In this document: positions 53,014-61,960 of the stretch, piece after piece
How positions within the stretch are numbered: position 1 is the first letter of the stretch
Layout: the number at the start of each line of letters is the position of its first letter
Assembly: GCF_002498315.1 (NCBI RefSeq)
Contig: NZ_DAGX01000007.1
Location: 124,001 to 188,000 of the forward strand
Reading direction: 5' to 3'
Source of the DNA: Methanofollis sp. UBA420
Lineage (GTDB): Archaea > Halobacteriota > Methanomicrobia > Methanomicrobiales > Methanofollaceae
DNA: 64,000 bases
The notes under the pieces: model-generated
What the model saw: the letters and a program-made list of their open reading frames with translations, nothing else
Told to the model about the DNA's origin: nothing
Database searches by the model: none
Translations under genes and position numbers: made by a program

Positions 53014-53778
53014 CTAGATGGTGCGGGAGATGTCCTCCAGGCTGTGCCCATTCTCCCTCAAATACCACTCATTCGCCCGCATCAGATCATGCGGGGTCCC
53101 GACGTCGATGTGGATGCCGTTGATCTGCCTGTACAGCACCCTCTTCCCCTCCTCGATCTCCCGTCCAATCGAGTCGGTGAGCTGGTACTCGCCCTTGTAG
53201 CCGGGCTCCGTCTTCCTGATGGCGTCGAAGATGTTCTTCTCGAAGACATAGGCACCGATGGCCCCGAGGCAGCTCGGCGCCTCCTCGGGGGAGGGCTTCT
53301 CGACCATGCCGAGGATGCGGTCGCCGTCAGGCCTGATGATGCCGTGGCGGGTGACGTCGGCCACCTCGGCGACACCGACGGTGGCGTCGGCATGCCGGGA
53401 GGTGTGGAAGGCGATGAGGTCGGCGAGGAAGGTCGTGGGGGCGAAGAAGTTGTCGCCGAGGACGACGGCGAAGGTGCCGTCGATGACGTGCTCCCCCGCC
53501 GCGACGGCGTTCGCAAGCCCGAGGCGCTCGTCCTGGACGACATAGGTGCAGTTCACGCCGAAGCGCTTCCCCGAACCGAGGTAATCGGAGAGGCCGTGCT
53601 TGTGCGGCGAGACGACGATGGCGATCTCCTCGATGCCCGCGCCGGCCATCGCCTCGACCACGTGCTCGATCACGGCCTTCTCGCCGACAGGGAGGAGCTC
53701 TTTCGGGATCGCGTTGGTGAAAGGCCCGAGGCGCGTCCCCGACCCGGCCGCCGGGATCAGCCCCTGTCTTACCAGCAT
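53014..53778 (-). CDS. Sugar-1-phosphate nucleotidyltransferase (GalU/RmlA-like)
   Basis: 254 aa. IPAAGSGTRLGPFTNAIPKELLPVGEKAVIEHV contains the catalytic Arg and Lys; VVLGDNFFAP holds the metal-binding Asp; GMVEKPSPEEAP and GEYQLTDSIG follow. Most like archaeal glucose-1-phosphate uridylyl/thymidylyltransferases. Overlaps the end of the dehydrogenase gene by 10 nt. Supplies UDP-glucose for the neighbouring enzymes by inference; dTDP-glucose is the alternative. Confidence 0.85.
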   Translation of the reverse strand: MLVRQGLIPAAGSGTRLGPFTNAIPKELLPVGEKAVIEHVVEAMAGAGIEEIAIVVSPHKHGLSDYLGSGKRFGVNCTYVVQDERLGLANAVAAGEHVIDGTFAVVLGDNFFAPTTFLADLIAFHTSRHADATVGVAEVADVTRHGIIRPDGDRILGMVEKPSPEEAPSCLGAIGAYVFEKNIFDAIRKTEPGYKGEYQLTDSIGREIEEGKRVLYRQINGIHIDVGTPHDLMRANEWYLRENGHSLEDISRTI

Positions 53779-55034
53779 ATGCCCTCCTTCCCGTCGCAGG
53801 AGAGAACTCTCCTCCCCTCGATGACGACGCGGCTCTTCATCAGGTCGAACTCCCCGTCGAGGCGGGAGAACTCAGGCCACTCTGTCATCAGCAGGCAGGC
53901 GTCGGCACCGGCCAGGGCCTCCGCGGCCCTGGCGCAGTACTCGATCTGCGGGAAGACCCGGCGCATATTCGGGACGGCGAGGGGATCGTAGGCGGCGACC
54001 GCCGCCCCTCCCTCCAGCAGGGCCTCGATGACCGGGACCGCCCGCGACTCCCTGATGTCGTCGGTGCCGTCCTTGAAGGCGAGACCGAGGACCGCGATTT
54101 TTTTCCCGTTCAGGTCGCCGACCCGTTCCTTCAGTATCCCGACCATCCTGAGGGGTTGCCGCCTGTTCACCTCCATCACAGACTGGAGGAGGACCGGGTC
54201 CTCGCCCTGCTTCTCCGCAAGGTGGATGAGGGCGGCGACGTCCTTCGGGAAGCAACTGCCGCCGAAACCGGCGCCCGCGTTGAGGAAGTGGGGGGATACC
54301 CTCTTGTCGAGCCCCACGCCCTGCATCACCTCATAGACGTCGATGCCGAGGCGCTTGCAGAGGTTCCCGATCTCGTTCGTGTAGGAGATCTTCGTTGCGA
54401 GGAGGGCGTTGGAGGCGTACTTGATCATCTCGGCGGCGGTGGTGCCTGTCCGCACGGCAGGGGCGTCGATGCCCCGGTACACCGCGGCGACGCTGTTTCC
54501 TGCCGCGGGGTCGGCGCTCCCGATGACGATCCTGTCGGGGTGGAGGAAGTCATCCACCGCCCTGCCTTCCCTGAGGAACTCCGGGTTCATGGCAAAGCCG
54601 AGGTCGTTCCGGCCCGACGCCACCCCGACCGTGGGGACGACGAGGTTTTCGGTCGTCCCCGGCGGCACGGTGCTCTTCACGACGACGGTGTGCGTCTTCG
54701 TCCTGCCGCGGAGGGCCTCGCCGATGGAGCGGCATGCCGCGGTGATGTACGAGAGGTCGGCGCTCCCGTCCCCTGCCGGCGGTGTCCCGACACAGATGAA
54801 GGAGAGGTCCGCGTCTGCAACAGGCCCGTATTCCGTCCCCGCGACCAGGGTCTTTCCCGCATGCGCCGTGAGAAGTTCTTCGAGCCCTTCCTCATAGATC
54901 GGGGGCTCTCCGGCATTGATCGCCCTGACCTTGCCGGCGTCGACCTCGACTATTGAGACCTCGTGCCCCAGATGTGCAAAGCACGCCGCCGTGACCAGGC
55001 CGACATACCCCCCACCGATTACCGCTATTTTCAT
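53769..55034 (-). CDS. UDP-glucose/UDP-sugar 6-dehydrogenase
   Basis: 421 aa from the ATG at 55034 (MKIAVIGGGYVGLVTAACFAHLGH), with GGTGG just upstream. NAD motif GGGYVG, VGTPPAGDGSADLSY and STVPPGTT; the catalytic Cys is in NAGAGFGGSCFPKDVAAL; C-terminal GLAFKDGTDDIRESRA. All are hallmarks of UDP-glucose dehydrogenase. First gene of the minus-strand operon Ugd-GalU-epimerase-GT2-methyltransferase. It differs from the WbpA-like gene at the left edge of the window. Confidence 0.9.
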   Translation of the reverse strand: MKIAVIGGGYVGLVTAACFAHLGHEVSIVEVDAGKVRAINAGEPPIYEEGLEELLTAHAGKTLVAGTEYGPVADADLSFICVGTPPAGDGSADLSYITAACRSIGEALRGRTKTHTVVVKSTVPPGTTENLVVPTVGVASGRNDLGFAMNPEFLREGRAVDDFLHPDRIVIGSADPAAGNSVAAVYRGIDAPAVRTGTTAAEMIKYASNALLATKISYTNEIGNLCKRLGIDVYEVMQGVGLDKRVSPHFLNAGAGFGGSCFPKDVAALIHLAEKQGEDPVLLQSVMEVNRRQPLRMVGILKERVGDLNGKKIAVLGLAFKDGTDDIRESRAVPVIEALLEGGAAVAAYDPLAVPNMRRVFPQIEYCARAAEALAGADACLLMTEWPEFSRLDGEFDLMKSRVVIEGRRVLSCDGKEGICW

Positions 55035-55065
55035 CCCGTCCACCAGATCCGGCTAAATTATCTGA

Positions 55066-55078
55066 ATACTTATTTTTG
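55066..55078 (-). promoter_or_regulatory. TATA element of the Ugd-GalU-epimerase operon
   Basis: AAAAATAAGTATT on the minus strand, 32-44 nt before the ATG at 55034; implies a very short leader. Confidence 0.4.
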
Positions 55079-55180
55079 CTCGGTTAAATGGGTTTCTTAT
55101 TTGTTGTTCGTATCCGGCAGATCGCCGCATCTGCAGTCTCTGGTATATATTGTCTCTGCCCTCGCCCTTCATTCCACAAC

Positions 55181-55190
55181 CTATAAATCC
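55181..55190 (+). promoter_or_regulatory. TATA box of the small membrane protein gene
   Basis: CTATAAATCC ends 25 nt before the ATG at 55215, the spacing expected for leaderless transcription, and decides that start. Confidence 0.5.
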
Positions 55191-55214
55191 CATCTCGCCT
55201 CACTCCCGCCATCC

Positions 55215-55484
55215 ATGATCGCCCCTTCCCCCAGGAACGCCCCTGTCCTCCTTGGCGCCACGACCGGCCTCCCTCTTGGCGTCGCCGCAACAGCGTGTCT
55301 CGTCGCCGCCGGCTCCCCTGTCAACGCCGGCATGAACGCCCTCATCCTCCTCATGACCGGCATGATCCTGGTGGTCTGGCGGGATATGGGTGCCCTGCCC
55401 GACAGCGTGGCCTGGCTTGAGGTCGGCGGCATCATCGTCCTCGAACTTGCGATCTGCATCGGGTGCGTGCTCGGGGGTGCGTGA
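55215..55484 (+). CDS. Small hydrophobic membrane protein, unknown
   Basis: 89 aa from the ATG at 55215; the reading frame is open much further upstream, but a TATA box 25 nt before this ATG supports the short form. Three hydrophobic segments (VLLGATTGLPLGVAATACLV; NALILLMTGMILVVW; VGGIIVLELAICIGCVLGG). No recognised family. Convergent with the next gene, 15 nt apart. Confidence 0.6.
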   Translation: MIAPSPRNAPVLLGATTGLPLGVAATACLVAAGSPVNAGMNALILLMTGMILVVWRDMGALPDSVAWLEVGGIIVLELAICIGCVLGGA

Positions 55485-55499
55485 GAGGAGAGTCCCTGC

Positions 55500-55901
55500 C
55501 TATTCTCTCGCCGCCGCCCGTCCGGTGCTGTAACCGATCGCGATCGCCATCGTCGGGATCAGCAGGTACCGAAGGCCGATCTGGGCGAAGTACGTCGCAA
55601 TGTCCATGCCTGCGATGGGGACGAGGACCAGGAGGTCGAGCGCCCAGTTCATCGCGAGCCACACGCCGCCGACGACCGCGCCCTCCCTGAGGTGGCGGGC
55701 CTGCACGCCGTCGAACCAGTGGACCAGGAGCAGAGCTCCCGTGACCCCGCCGACGACGACCATGACGCTCTTGAAGAGGGAGACGTCGACGAGGAGGTCG
55801 CCGCCCGGGCCGTAGAAGGGGACGGCCGCGAGGAAGGGGACCAGCCATGTCAGGGCGCCATATCCGAGGAGTCGGGCCGTTCTTTTCAGTCTGTGTTCCA
55901 T
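55500..55901 (-). CDS. Four-segment membrane protein, unknown
   Basis: 133 aa, MEHRLKRTARLLGYGALTW start. Four hydrophobic segments (YGALTWLVPFLAAVPF; VMVVVGGVTGALLLVHWF; GAVVGGVWLAMNWALDLLVLVPI; IPTMAIAIGYSTG). Small conserved archaeal membrane proteins of this type exist without known function. Monocistronic between convergent and unrelated neighbours. Confidence 0.7.
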   Translation of the reverse strand: MEHRLKRTARLLGYGALTWLVPFLAAVPFYGPGGDLLVDVSLFKSVMVVVGGVTGALLLVHWFDGVQARHLREGAVVGGVWLAMNWALDLLVLVPIAGMDIATYFAQIGLRYLLIPTMAIAIGYSTGRAAARE

Positions 55902-55998
55902 ACGCAGATTTCTCCGGCGACCGGGATGAAGAAACTATCCGCCGTCGATAGGGCGTGAGGGCAGAGGAGAGTCCTCCCCTCCTGCCCCGGAAAAATGT

Positions 55999-56421
55999 TC
56001 AGATCGAGTTCTCCCAGCCCTGGCCCATATCGACGATGGGGCGCACCTCGCCGATCTCGAAGGTCGCCGTGGCCTGGATCGTCGCCGCCACCTCATCGCC
56101 CGCGATCTGTGCGATCTCTTTCCTGTACGCGTCCAGCCTCGCCCCTGACGTCGTGCACTCCTTCATTCTCATGGAGACCCTGATCCCCTTCCATTCCTCT
56201 ACCCCTGTCTCTGCCGGTTTTACGATCATATAGACGGCGTTCGGGTTTTCCTGGAGGTTTGCAAGGGTGCGGTTCTGTCCCAGGGCGACGACGACGGTCT
56301 TCTCATCGATCATCTGCGGCGATTCGAAGACTGCCACATTCACTTTCCCGTCTTTGCTTGCGGTACCGAGGACGCCGATCCGCGGGGTCCTGTTGAAGTA
56401 GTCCATCAGTCTGGTTGACAT
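55999..56421 (-). CDS. Pyridoxamine 5'-phosphate oxidase-fold (FMN-binding) protein
   Basis: 140 aa from the ATG at 56421. RIGVLGTASKDGKVNVAVFESPQMID, VVVALGQNRTLANLQENPNAVYMIV and the WKGIRVSMRM strand follow the split-barrel flavin-binding pattern of the PNPOx-like superfamily (NRTLxNLxENP is typical). Probably binds FMN or F420 and reduces an unknown substrate; not a genuine pyridoxine enzyme by context. Confidence 0.75.
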   Translation of the reverse strand: MSTRLMDYFNRTPRIGVLGTASKDGKVNVAVFESPQMIDEKTVVVALGQNRTLANLQENPNAVYMIVKPAETGVEEWKGIRVSMRMKECTTSGARLDAYRKEIAQIAGDEVAATIQATATFEIGEVRPIVDMGQGWENSI

Positions 56422-56461
56422 CAATACTCCCCTCGGCCACCTCCTTAAAAATAGTATCGGG

Positions 56462-57652
56462 TCATCCCTCCGTCCTGTATGTCCCCCTGACCCTCTCCGG
56501 CAGGACGACTGCCCGGAATCTCTCGGCGAAGTAGCGGTCTGTCATCCCGGCGATGAAGTCCCGGACCTTCTCGCCCTCGCTCGCCTCTTCCCGGTACTCC
56601 CGCGAGACCCAGGGGGCGTCGAGGTAGTCGGTGTAGATGGGCGAGTCCCTCTTCTCCTCTTCGAGGTCGGCGGAGTAGTGCTCGAAGAGGGCGGCGAACA
56701 TCCTCCTGATCTTCTCATGCTGGGAGGTGAGTCTTGGATGGTTGTAGACATGGTCGATGCTGAATGTCTGCATCTTTTTCACGCCCTCCGCGGCCTCGTC
56801 GGAGAAAGAAATCTCTGCTTTCCCGAAACTTTCCGTGATGAGATCTTTGATGAGGGTGTCGATGGTCGTCCTGGTGATCGTCTGATAATCGTCTATCCCG
56901 AAGGTCTCCCGGCAGATCGCCGCCAGGTCGTCGTCGTCCCGGTCGATCAAGCCGACCTCGATCGCGTCCTGGAGGTCGCGGCCGAGATAGGCGATGACGT
57001 CCGCAGCCCTGACGACGCACCCCTCCATGGTGGACGGGAGGACGGGCGCCCCGCCGCGAATCATCTCGCACTTCGATCTGAGGGACGCCGCAGAGATTGG
57101 TCCGGCCGGGACGAGGCGGCCGACGAACTTCTCGCCGTCGTGGCAGAGGACGCCGTCCAGGGTCTGGAGGGTGAGGTCCAGGTCTTCGATGGCGTCGAGG
57201 AACTGGACGCTCTGCACGTTGTGCCTGAAGGCGCCGACCCCCGCCTGCCGGCAGATCCCGTCCAGGCACTCCTCCCCTGTGTGTCCGAAGGGGACGTGCC
57301 CGATGTCGTGGCCGAGGGCGACGGCCTCGATCAGGTCTTCGTTGAGGCCGAGGGCCCGGCCGATGGTGCGGGCGACCTTGGAGACGAGCTGGACGTGGAG
57401 GACGCGGTGGGTGATGTGGTCGTTGTCGATGAGGGAGAAGACCTGGGTCTTGTCGATGTACCGGGTGTAGGCCCGGGAGTGGAGGATGCGGTCGGCGTCG
57501 CGGGAGAAGGGCGGGCGGATGACGGGTTCCTCCGCTCTTGCGTCCTTCTTCCTGACGGCACCGGCGTTCCTGGCGGCGTAGGGAGAGTACGTCCTCTCGA
57601 CCGCGGCCTGCCGCTTCCGGATCTCTTCGAGGGTGGCGGGGGAGATGTCCAT
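56462..57652 (-). CDS. dGTPase-like HD-domain triphosphohydrolase
   Basis: 396 aa from the ATG at 57652 (MDISPATLEEIRKRQAAVE), preceded by a GGAGG-rich site; the very long open frame upstream is a shadow of the RNase gene. HD metal site: HITHRVLHVQLV (H), GHDIGHVPFGHTGEE (HD), and the later Asp in CVVRAADVIAYLGRD. FSRDADRILHSRAYTRYIDKTQVF is the dGTPase N-terminal signature. Cleaves dNTPs to nucleoside and triphosphate. Lies 41 nt downstream of the RNB-domain gene in the same direction. Confidence 0.88.
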   Translation of the reverse strand: MDISPATLEEIRKRQAAVERTYSPYAARNAGAVRKKDARAEEPVIRPPFSRDADRILHSRAYTRYIDKTQVFSLIDNDHITHRVLHVQLVSKVARTIGRALGLNEDLIEAVALGHDIGHVPFGHTGEECLDGICRQAGVGAFRHNVQSVQFLDAIEDLDLTLQTLDGVLCHDGEKFVGRLVPAGPISAASLRSKCEMIRGGAPVLPSTMEGCVVRAADVIAYLGRDLQDAIEVGLIDRDDDDLAAICRETFGIDDYQTITRTTIDTLIKDLITESFGKAEISFSDEAAEGVKKMQTFSIDHVYNHPRLTSQHEKIRRMFAALFEHYSADLEEEKRDSPIYTDYLDAPWVSREYREEASEGEKVRDFIAGMTDRYFAERFRAVVLPERVRGTYRTEG

Positions 57653-57693
57653 AGGAGGAGGGAGGACGGGGACGGTATTTGGGGCTTTCGCCC

Positions 57694-59151
57694 TCACACC
57701 CTCTCGAAGTCGATGTAGCCCCTGTACGGGTCGGTGCGTACCAGGCGGACGCGGACTTTCCGGCCGACGGAGAGGCCCTCCTCGCCCTCCATGACCCTTC
57801 CTTCGACAGGGGGCGAGACGATCCTGACGTACGTCCCTTTCTCCGAAGCGCCGGTGACGAGGGCGTCGAATACGTCGCCGATCCGGTCCTCCAGGAGCAC
57901 CGCGGCCGCGGCCTTGCGCATGAACCTCTCCACCTTCTCCGACGCCCTCTCCCTGTCTGTCAGCCATGCGGCGAGGCTTTCCAGGTCGTCGCGGGTGTAT
58001 GGGGTTTCCTCTCCCTGGAGGGCCGCCTTCACCTGCCTCTGGATGATCACGTCGACGTAGCGCCTGTTCGGCGCCGTGCCGTGGGTGTAGTCGGTGACCG
58101 CGAGGCCGAAGTGGCCGCACGGCGGTTCGCCGGGGTCGAGGGGGAGGTAGATGCCGTGCCCGATCAGTTTCACGATCGTCAGGGAGAGGTCGGGGAAGCG
58201 TTCGGGGTCGGCCATCTTCCGCCGGACGAGAAATTTCGAGAGGGCCTTCGCGCTGGGTTTCTTCGGCAGGCGCCAGCCGTACTCCGCGGCTGTCGCCACG
58301 ATCCCGTCCCAGTTCTTCGGCGTCAGGACGACCCTCTGGATCATGGGGACGCCGGCCCTGCCCAGGTACTCCACCACTGCCCCGTTCGCCCCGATCATGA
58401 ACTCCTCGATGAGGCGCCGGGCCGCGTTCTGCCGCGGGACGACGAGGTCGGTCACCGTCCCCTCCTCCATCACGGGCGCCGCCTCGATGGTTTCGAGGTC
58501 GAGCGCCCCCTGCTCCATCCTGTGCCGTCTCCGTCTCCGGGCCGCCTCGTCCTGGAGGAGGACCTGCTCCTCCAGGCCGGGGACGTCGGAAAAGATCGCG
58601 GGCGGATCGCCGATGTCTTCCAGCCAGTCGCCGACTTCTTCGTAGACGAGTTTCGCCCTGTTGCGGACGAGCGCCCGGTAGATCCCGCCCGGCCGGGTGC
58701 TCCCGTCCGGGCGGACGGTGTACTCGATGACGACCGCGAGGCGGGGCGGGCCGGGCAGGAGCGAGGTGATCCCCTTCGAGAGCCTGTCCGGGAGCATGGG
58801 GAAGGTCTCGACCCCGGTGTAGACCGAGGTGCCGTTGTGGACGGCATGCCGATCGGCCGCCGACGCCCTCGGGACAGAGGCGTCGACGTCGGCGATCGCC
58901 ACCCTGACAAGGATCTCGCCGCGGCCCGTGCGTTCGCAGTATTCGATCTGGTCGAGGTCCAGGGAGTCGATGTTGTCGATGGACGACCAGAGGAGGGACG
59001 AGAGGTCGCGGACGCCGTGTGGCACGGCCGGCGCCGCGATTGCGCCGACCTCCCTCTCGACGGCCGGGGAGAATCGGGGGGAGAACCCGTACGTCTCCAT
59101 GGCATCCCGTGCGATCGCCTTCAGGTCGATGGATGGGCGGGTGGTCATCAT
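57694..59151 (-). CDS. RNB-domain exoribonuclease (RNase II/R family)
   Basis: 485 aa. RNB catalytic core: VRDLSSLLWSSIDNIDSLDLDQIEYCERT, ILVRVAIADVDASVP with the metal-binding Asp cluster, TFPMLPDRLSKGITSLLPG, EEFMIGANGAVVEYLGRAG and HGTAPNRRYVDVIIQRQVKA. A small S1-like beta domain follows (GTYVRIVSPPVEGRVM, VRLVRTDPYRGYIDFERV). No N-terminal cold-shock domains, so it is shorter than bacterial RNase R. Degrades RNA 3' to 5'. Adjacent to the dGTPase gene. Confidence 0.9.
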   Translation of the reverse strand: MMTTRPSIDLKAIARDAMETYGFSPRFSPAVEREVGAIAAPAVPHGVRDLSSLLWSSIDNIDSLDLDQIEYCERTGRGEILVRVAIADVDASVPRASAADRHAVHNGTSVYTGVETFPMLPDRLSKGITSLLPGPPRLAVVIEYTVRPDGSTRPGGIYRALVRNRAKLVYEEVGDWLEDIGDPPAIFSDVPGLEEQVLLQDEAARRRRRHRMEQGALDLETIEAAPVMEEGTVTDLVVPRQNAARRLIEEFMIGANGAVVEYLGRAGVPMIQRVVLTPKNWDGIVATAAEYGWRLPKKPSAKALSKFLVRRKMADPERFPDLSLTIVKLIGHGIYLPLDPGEPPCGHFGLAVTDYTHGTAPNRRYVDVIIQRQVKAALQGEETPYTRDDLESLAAWLTDRERASEKVERFMRKAAAAVLLEDRIGDVFDALVTGASEKGTYVRIVSPPVEGRVMEGEEGLSVGRKVRVRLVRTDPYRGYIDFERV

Positions 59152-59456
59152 ACGTGGACGGGAGACCCGCGAGCATAATTATCTTCTGGACCGTGCCGGC
59201 ACGCCGATGCCTTTGCACCTTGCACCTGTTTTCTCTCCTTCGCGCCGGTTTTGCACCGGGGAGATCCGTCGCCGGCAGCCTCCGATCCGGCAACAGGGCC
59301 GTGCACGCCGGGTGCTCGCCGACGTTTGCACCAGCCCGCGTATCGCAGCACCATACACCACCCCCGCAGGCGTGCCGTATGTTCTCCGGATCGTGTGCAA
59401 ATTACCCCGGGTACCTGTACACACTTCTCATACTGTACTCTGTACGCACATACCTC
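59152..59456. other. Intergenic region between RNase and PrimPol genes
   Basis: About 300 nt with no supported gene. An AT-rich patch AAGATAATTATGC (minus strand, near 59174-59186) about 25 nt upstream of the RNase ATG is a probable promoter. The segment 59400-59456 is less GC-rich and marks the switch to the accessory right arm. Confidence 0.5.
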
Positions 59457-61829
59457 TCAGGAACGGTCCCCTTCTGCCGCCGCCTCGTTTCCACCGCCCT
59501 GGTGCAAACCCGGCGCGAAGGTGGAAAGGTCGGGGTCGTCGTCGATCCAGACGTCCGCTTTCGCCATCCACTCGCGGTAGGCCCGGTCGTCGAACGAGAA
59601 ATAATGTTCCCGCCGTTTCATCTCGATCCCGAAACGCTCCTCGGCCACCGTGGCGTCGATGAGACTCACCGCCGGGCACTTGTCCAGGATGCCGGTGTAG
59701 GTCGCCCTGCTGTTCGTGTAGCCGTGGAGCAGGCGGTAGGTCTGGTGGTACGAGAGGCCGAGGGCGTCCTGCAACTCCCTGACGGTGAAGGCCTCAAGGC
59801 CCATCTTCGCGATCGTCTCCAGGGCCGCCGCCTCGTTCCTGGTCAGCTTCGTCTCCTGCCCGCCGGCGTCGCCGTTGATCGCAAGGAAGAGCCTGCGGGC
59901 ATAGACGAAGTCCTCGCGGTCGGCGATGAGGCTCCCGTCCTCGTCCCGGTCCCGCCGGCAGGCGTGGAGGAGGGCGGAGGCCTTGATCAGGTCGAAGAGC
60001 ATGGCCGGGTTCCGGCGGTTTCTTGCTGTCTGGAAAGAGATCCGCGTCGAGAAGGGGATGCGGACGTGGTAGGTCTGTTCCTTGACGATCTCCCAGATGG
60101 CACGGCAGACGTGGACGTCTTCGTCCTCGTCGTCGCCGCGGCGCTCTGCCTCGGCCGTCTTCATGTGGGCGAGCACCCGCTCGTCCTGCTCCTTCGAGTC
60201 GTCGATCCAGACGGTGAGCATGCGGTTCATCACCTGGTCGTCGCCGACGCTCTCCACTTTCGCGAGCCACCAGACGCACCTCTCCGGGATGGTGCAGACA
60301 CGCAGGCGCCTTTCGGTGGTGAGGGTGCGGTGCTCGATGGGTTCCCGGAAACCGGCGGTGGCGCTCTTCAGGAGTTCCTGCATGTCGTCGGAGAGGGAGA
60401 CGTCGTCGAAGAGGAAGACGGTGCCCGGCCTGAGGGAGTCGTGGTAGTAGAGGGCCTTGTCGGAGACGGTGCCCGTGAGCCTGAAGGTCTCCGGGATGAG
60501 GGTGAGCATGGTGGTGCAGGCGTGGGTCTTGCCCTTGCCGGAGTTCCCCGAGATGGCGACGTGGAGGCCGTTCGTGTTCTCGACGGACTGGGAGGCGACG
60601 GACATGATCAGGCACTCGGCGACGGTGCGGTCACCGACGTGTTCCCGGTGGAAGGTGTCGAGGAGGAAGGCGATCGGGTCGCCGTCCCGGAGAATTTTCA
60701 TCGCACACTCCCTGATCTCTGCGGGTTCGGACGAGGGCGGTGTCGTCTTCTGCTTCGTCTGTCTCTTCGGTTCGTGCATGGCCCGCAACTCCGGCCACCT
60801 CTGCGTCCCGCCGCCGCAACTCGCATGGTGGCACCCGGCGTAGATCGCACCGCCCGGGAACTGGACGGCGAAGGCGCCGTCGCGGTGGGCGGTCGAGAAG
60901 GGGCAGTCGGCGAGGACAAAGAGGGTGCCGCCCTGCCAGGGCCGCGTGCTCCGCACCCCGAGGCCGTGCTCCCTGAGCCACGCGGCGAGGTCGATCTTCC
61001 CGCCCGTCGGCGCCGGCGGCGCCTCGACGGGGAGGAGGGCGGCGATCGCCCGGAGTTTTTCGGCCGTGACGATCTTCCTCTCTTTGGGAACCGAGAGGAC
61101 CCGCGCCCGCCGGTGCGGACGCTCGCGAGTGGTGTCCCCCTTCCGCGAGCAGGTGCCGTAGAGTTTCCAGATGCGGGCGGCGTTGGAGTTCGCGGTGTCG
61201 ACGGTGACCGTCTCGTCGGAGAACAACGCGTCAAGGGTGGCGAGCACCCCTTTGACGAGTCCCCCGTCGTCGTTCGGCAGGTCGATCGCGTAGAGGAGGT
61301 GCGCCCCGTTCCCGGAGTCGGCGCGGATAGGTTCGGAGAACCCCTGCTCAGCAAGCCAGCGGGCGATCTCGTCCGCCCGCCTGAGTGCTGCGTCATGCTC
61401 CTCCTCCGTCGACGACACCCCGCCCGGTCGCACGGGGTCCAGGTCGATGGGGAGCCAGCGGCGGCGGAGGATGTCGGCGTCCGAGGTCGTCGGGTCGCTC
61501 CTCGTCAGCCGCATCTTCACCCTGTTCGCCCGCCTGGCCAGGAGGGCCGGGTTCACCTCGTTCAGGGTGACGTAGATCCCGCGGACCTCCGGGTCGGTGT
61601 CGAGTGCCTCCGCAGACGCGGCGAGTCTTGCAAAGTCGTCGAAGTAGCCGGAGTGCGTCGCATAGTCGCCGAGCGCCCGCACTTCGACGACACCGCCGGT
61701 CGGGAAGAGGGTGGCAAGGGCCTGAGCCGGGGTGTCTCCAGTCGACGGAGACGTGGCGGTCTTCCCGGATCCGGTGTTGGCGCACGGGGGATCACGAAGG
61801 CTGCCGTCTGTTCTTTTCTTCGGGTTCAT
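59457..61829 (-). CDS. PrimPol-zinc finger-ATPase-wHTH replication-type protein
   Basis: 790 aa. An AEP-type primase/polymerase domain spans about 45-260: WLPIDLDPVRP gives the D129-x-D131 metal pair, ADSGNGAHLLYAIDLP (171-186) the sGnG-H motif, and VDTANSNAARIWKLYGTCSRKG the third motif. A CHC2-like zinc finger follows (CPFSTAHRDG, AGCHHASCGG). An ATPase domain has Walker A ISGNSGKGKTHA and Walker B VFLFDDVSLSD, and the C-terminus holds a winged-helix segment (TVRELQDALGLSYHQTYRLL). This architecture is typical of replication proteins of archaeal plasmids, viruses and integrated elements. No integrase or capsid gene is visible nearby. Confidence 0.82.
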   Translation of the reverse strand: MNPKKRTDGSLRDPPCANTGSGKTATSPSTGDTPAQALATLFPTGGVVEVRALGDYATHSGYFDDFARLAASAEALDTDPEVRGIYVTLNEVNPALLARRANRVKMRLTRSDPTTSDADILRRRWLPIDLDPVRPGGVSSTEEEHDAALRRADEIARWLAEQGFSEPIRADSGNGAHLLYAIDLPNDDGGLVKGVLATLDALFSDETVTVDTANSNAARIWKLYGTCSRKGDTTRERPHRRARVLSVPKERKIVTAEKLRAIAALLPVEAPPAPTGGKIDLAAWLREHGLGVRSTRPWQGGTLFVLADCPFSTAHRDGAFAVQFPGGAIYAGCHHASCGGGTQRWPELRAMHEPKRQTKQKTTPPSSEPAEIRECAMKILRDGDPIAFLLDTFHREHVGDRTVAECLIMSVASQSVENTNGLHVAISGNSGKGKTHACTTMLTLIPETFRLTGTVSDKALYYHDSLRPGTVFLFDDVSLSDDMQELLKSATAGFREPIEHRTLTTERRLRVCTIPERCVWWLAKVESVGDDQVMNRMLTVWIDDSKEQDERVLAHMKTAEAERRGDDEDEDVHVCRAIWEIVKEQTYHVRIPFSTRISFQTARNRRNPAMLFDLIKASALLHACRRDRDEDGSLIADREDFVYARRLFLAINGDAGGQETKLTRNEAAALETIAKMGLEAFTVRELQDALGLSYHQTYRLLHGYTNSRATYTGILDKCPAVSLIDATVAEERFGIEMKRREHYFSFDDRAYREWMAKADVWIDDDPDLSTFAPGLHQGGGNEAAAEGDRS

Positions 61830-61934
61830 GCCTCTCCGTCGGCGACGGGGGTCTTAAGCCTGACTTAACCGGGGAGAGAGTCGGTCGTCGCCGCGGATCT
61901 GAGCCCGGACCGTCCTCGTATCGAATACATTTTT

Positions 61935-61948
61935 TATACTATAGTATA
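61935..61948. promoter_or_regulatory. 14-bp perfect palindrome over the MNT/HEPN TATA box
   Basis: TATACTATAGTATA is its own reverse complement and forms the TATA region 13-26 nt before the MNT ATG. A dimeric winged-helix protein, such as the one fused to the MNT itself, could bind here and repress its own transcription. Confidence 0.55.
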
Positions 61949-61960
61949 CATTATTGATAC

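Noticed and set aside
57653..59293. Long N-terminal extension of the dGTPase frame through the RNase gene
   Set aside because: The extension is Arg/Pro/Gly-rich shadow sequence of the RNB gene; the dGTPase signature begins just after the ATG at 57652, which has a good ribosome-binding site.
59019..61868. A 949-codon plus-strand open frame opposite the PrimPol gene
   Set aside because: It is the antisense of the PrimPol gene and the RNase gene end; composition is Arg/Gly/Val/Asp-rich without any domain pattern, a common artefact in GC-rich DNA.
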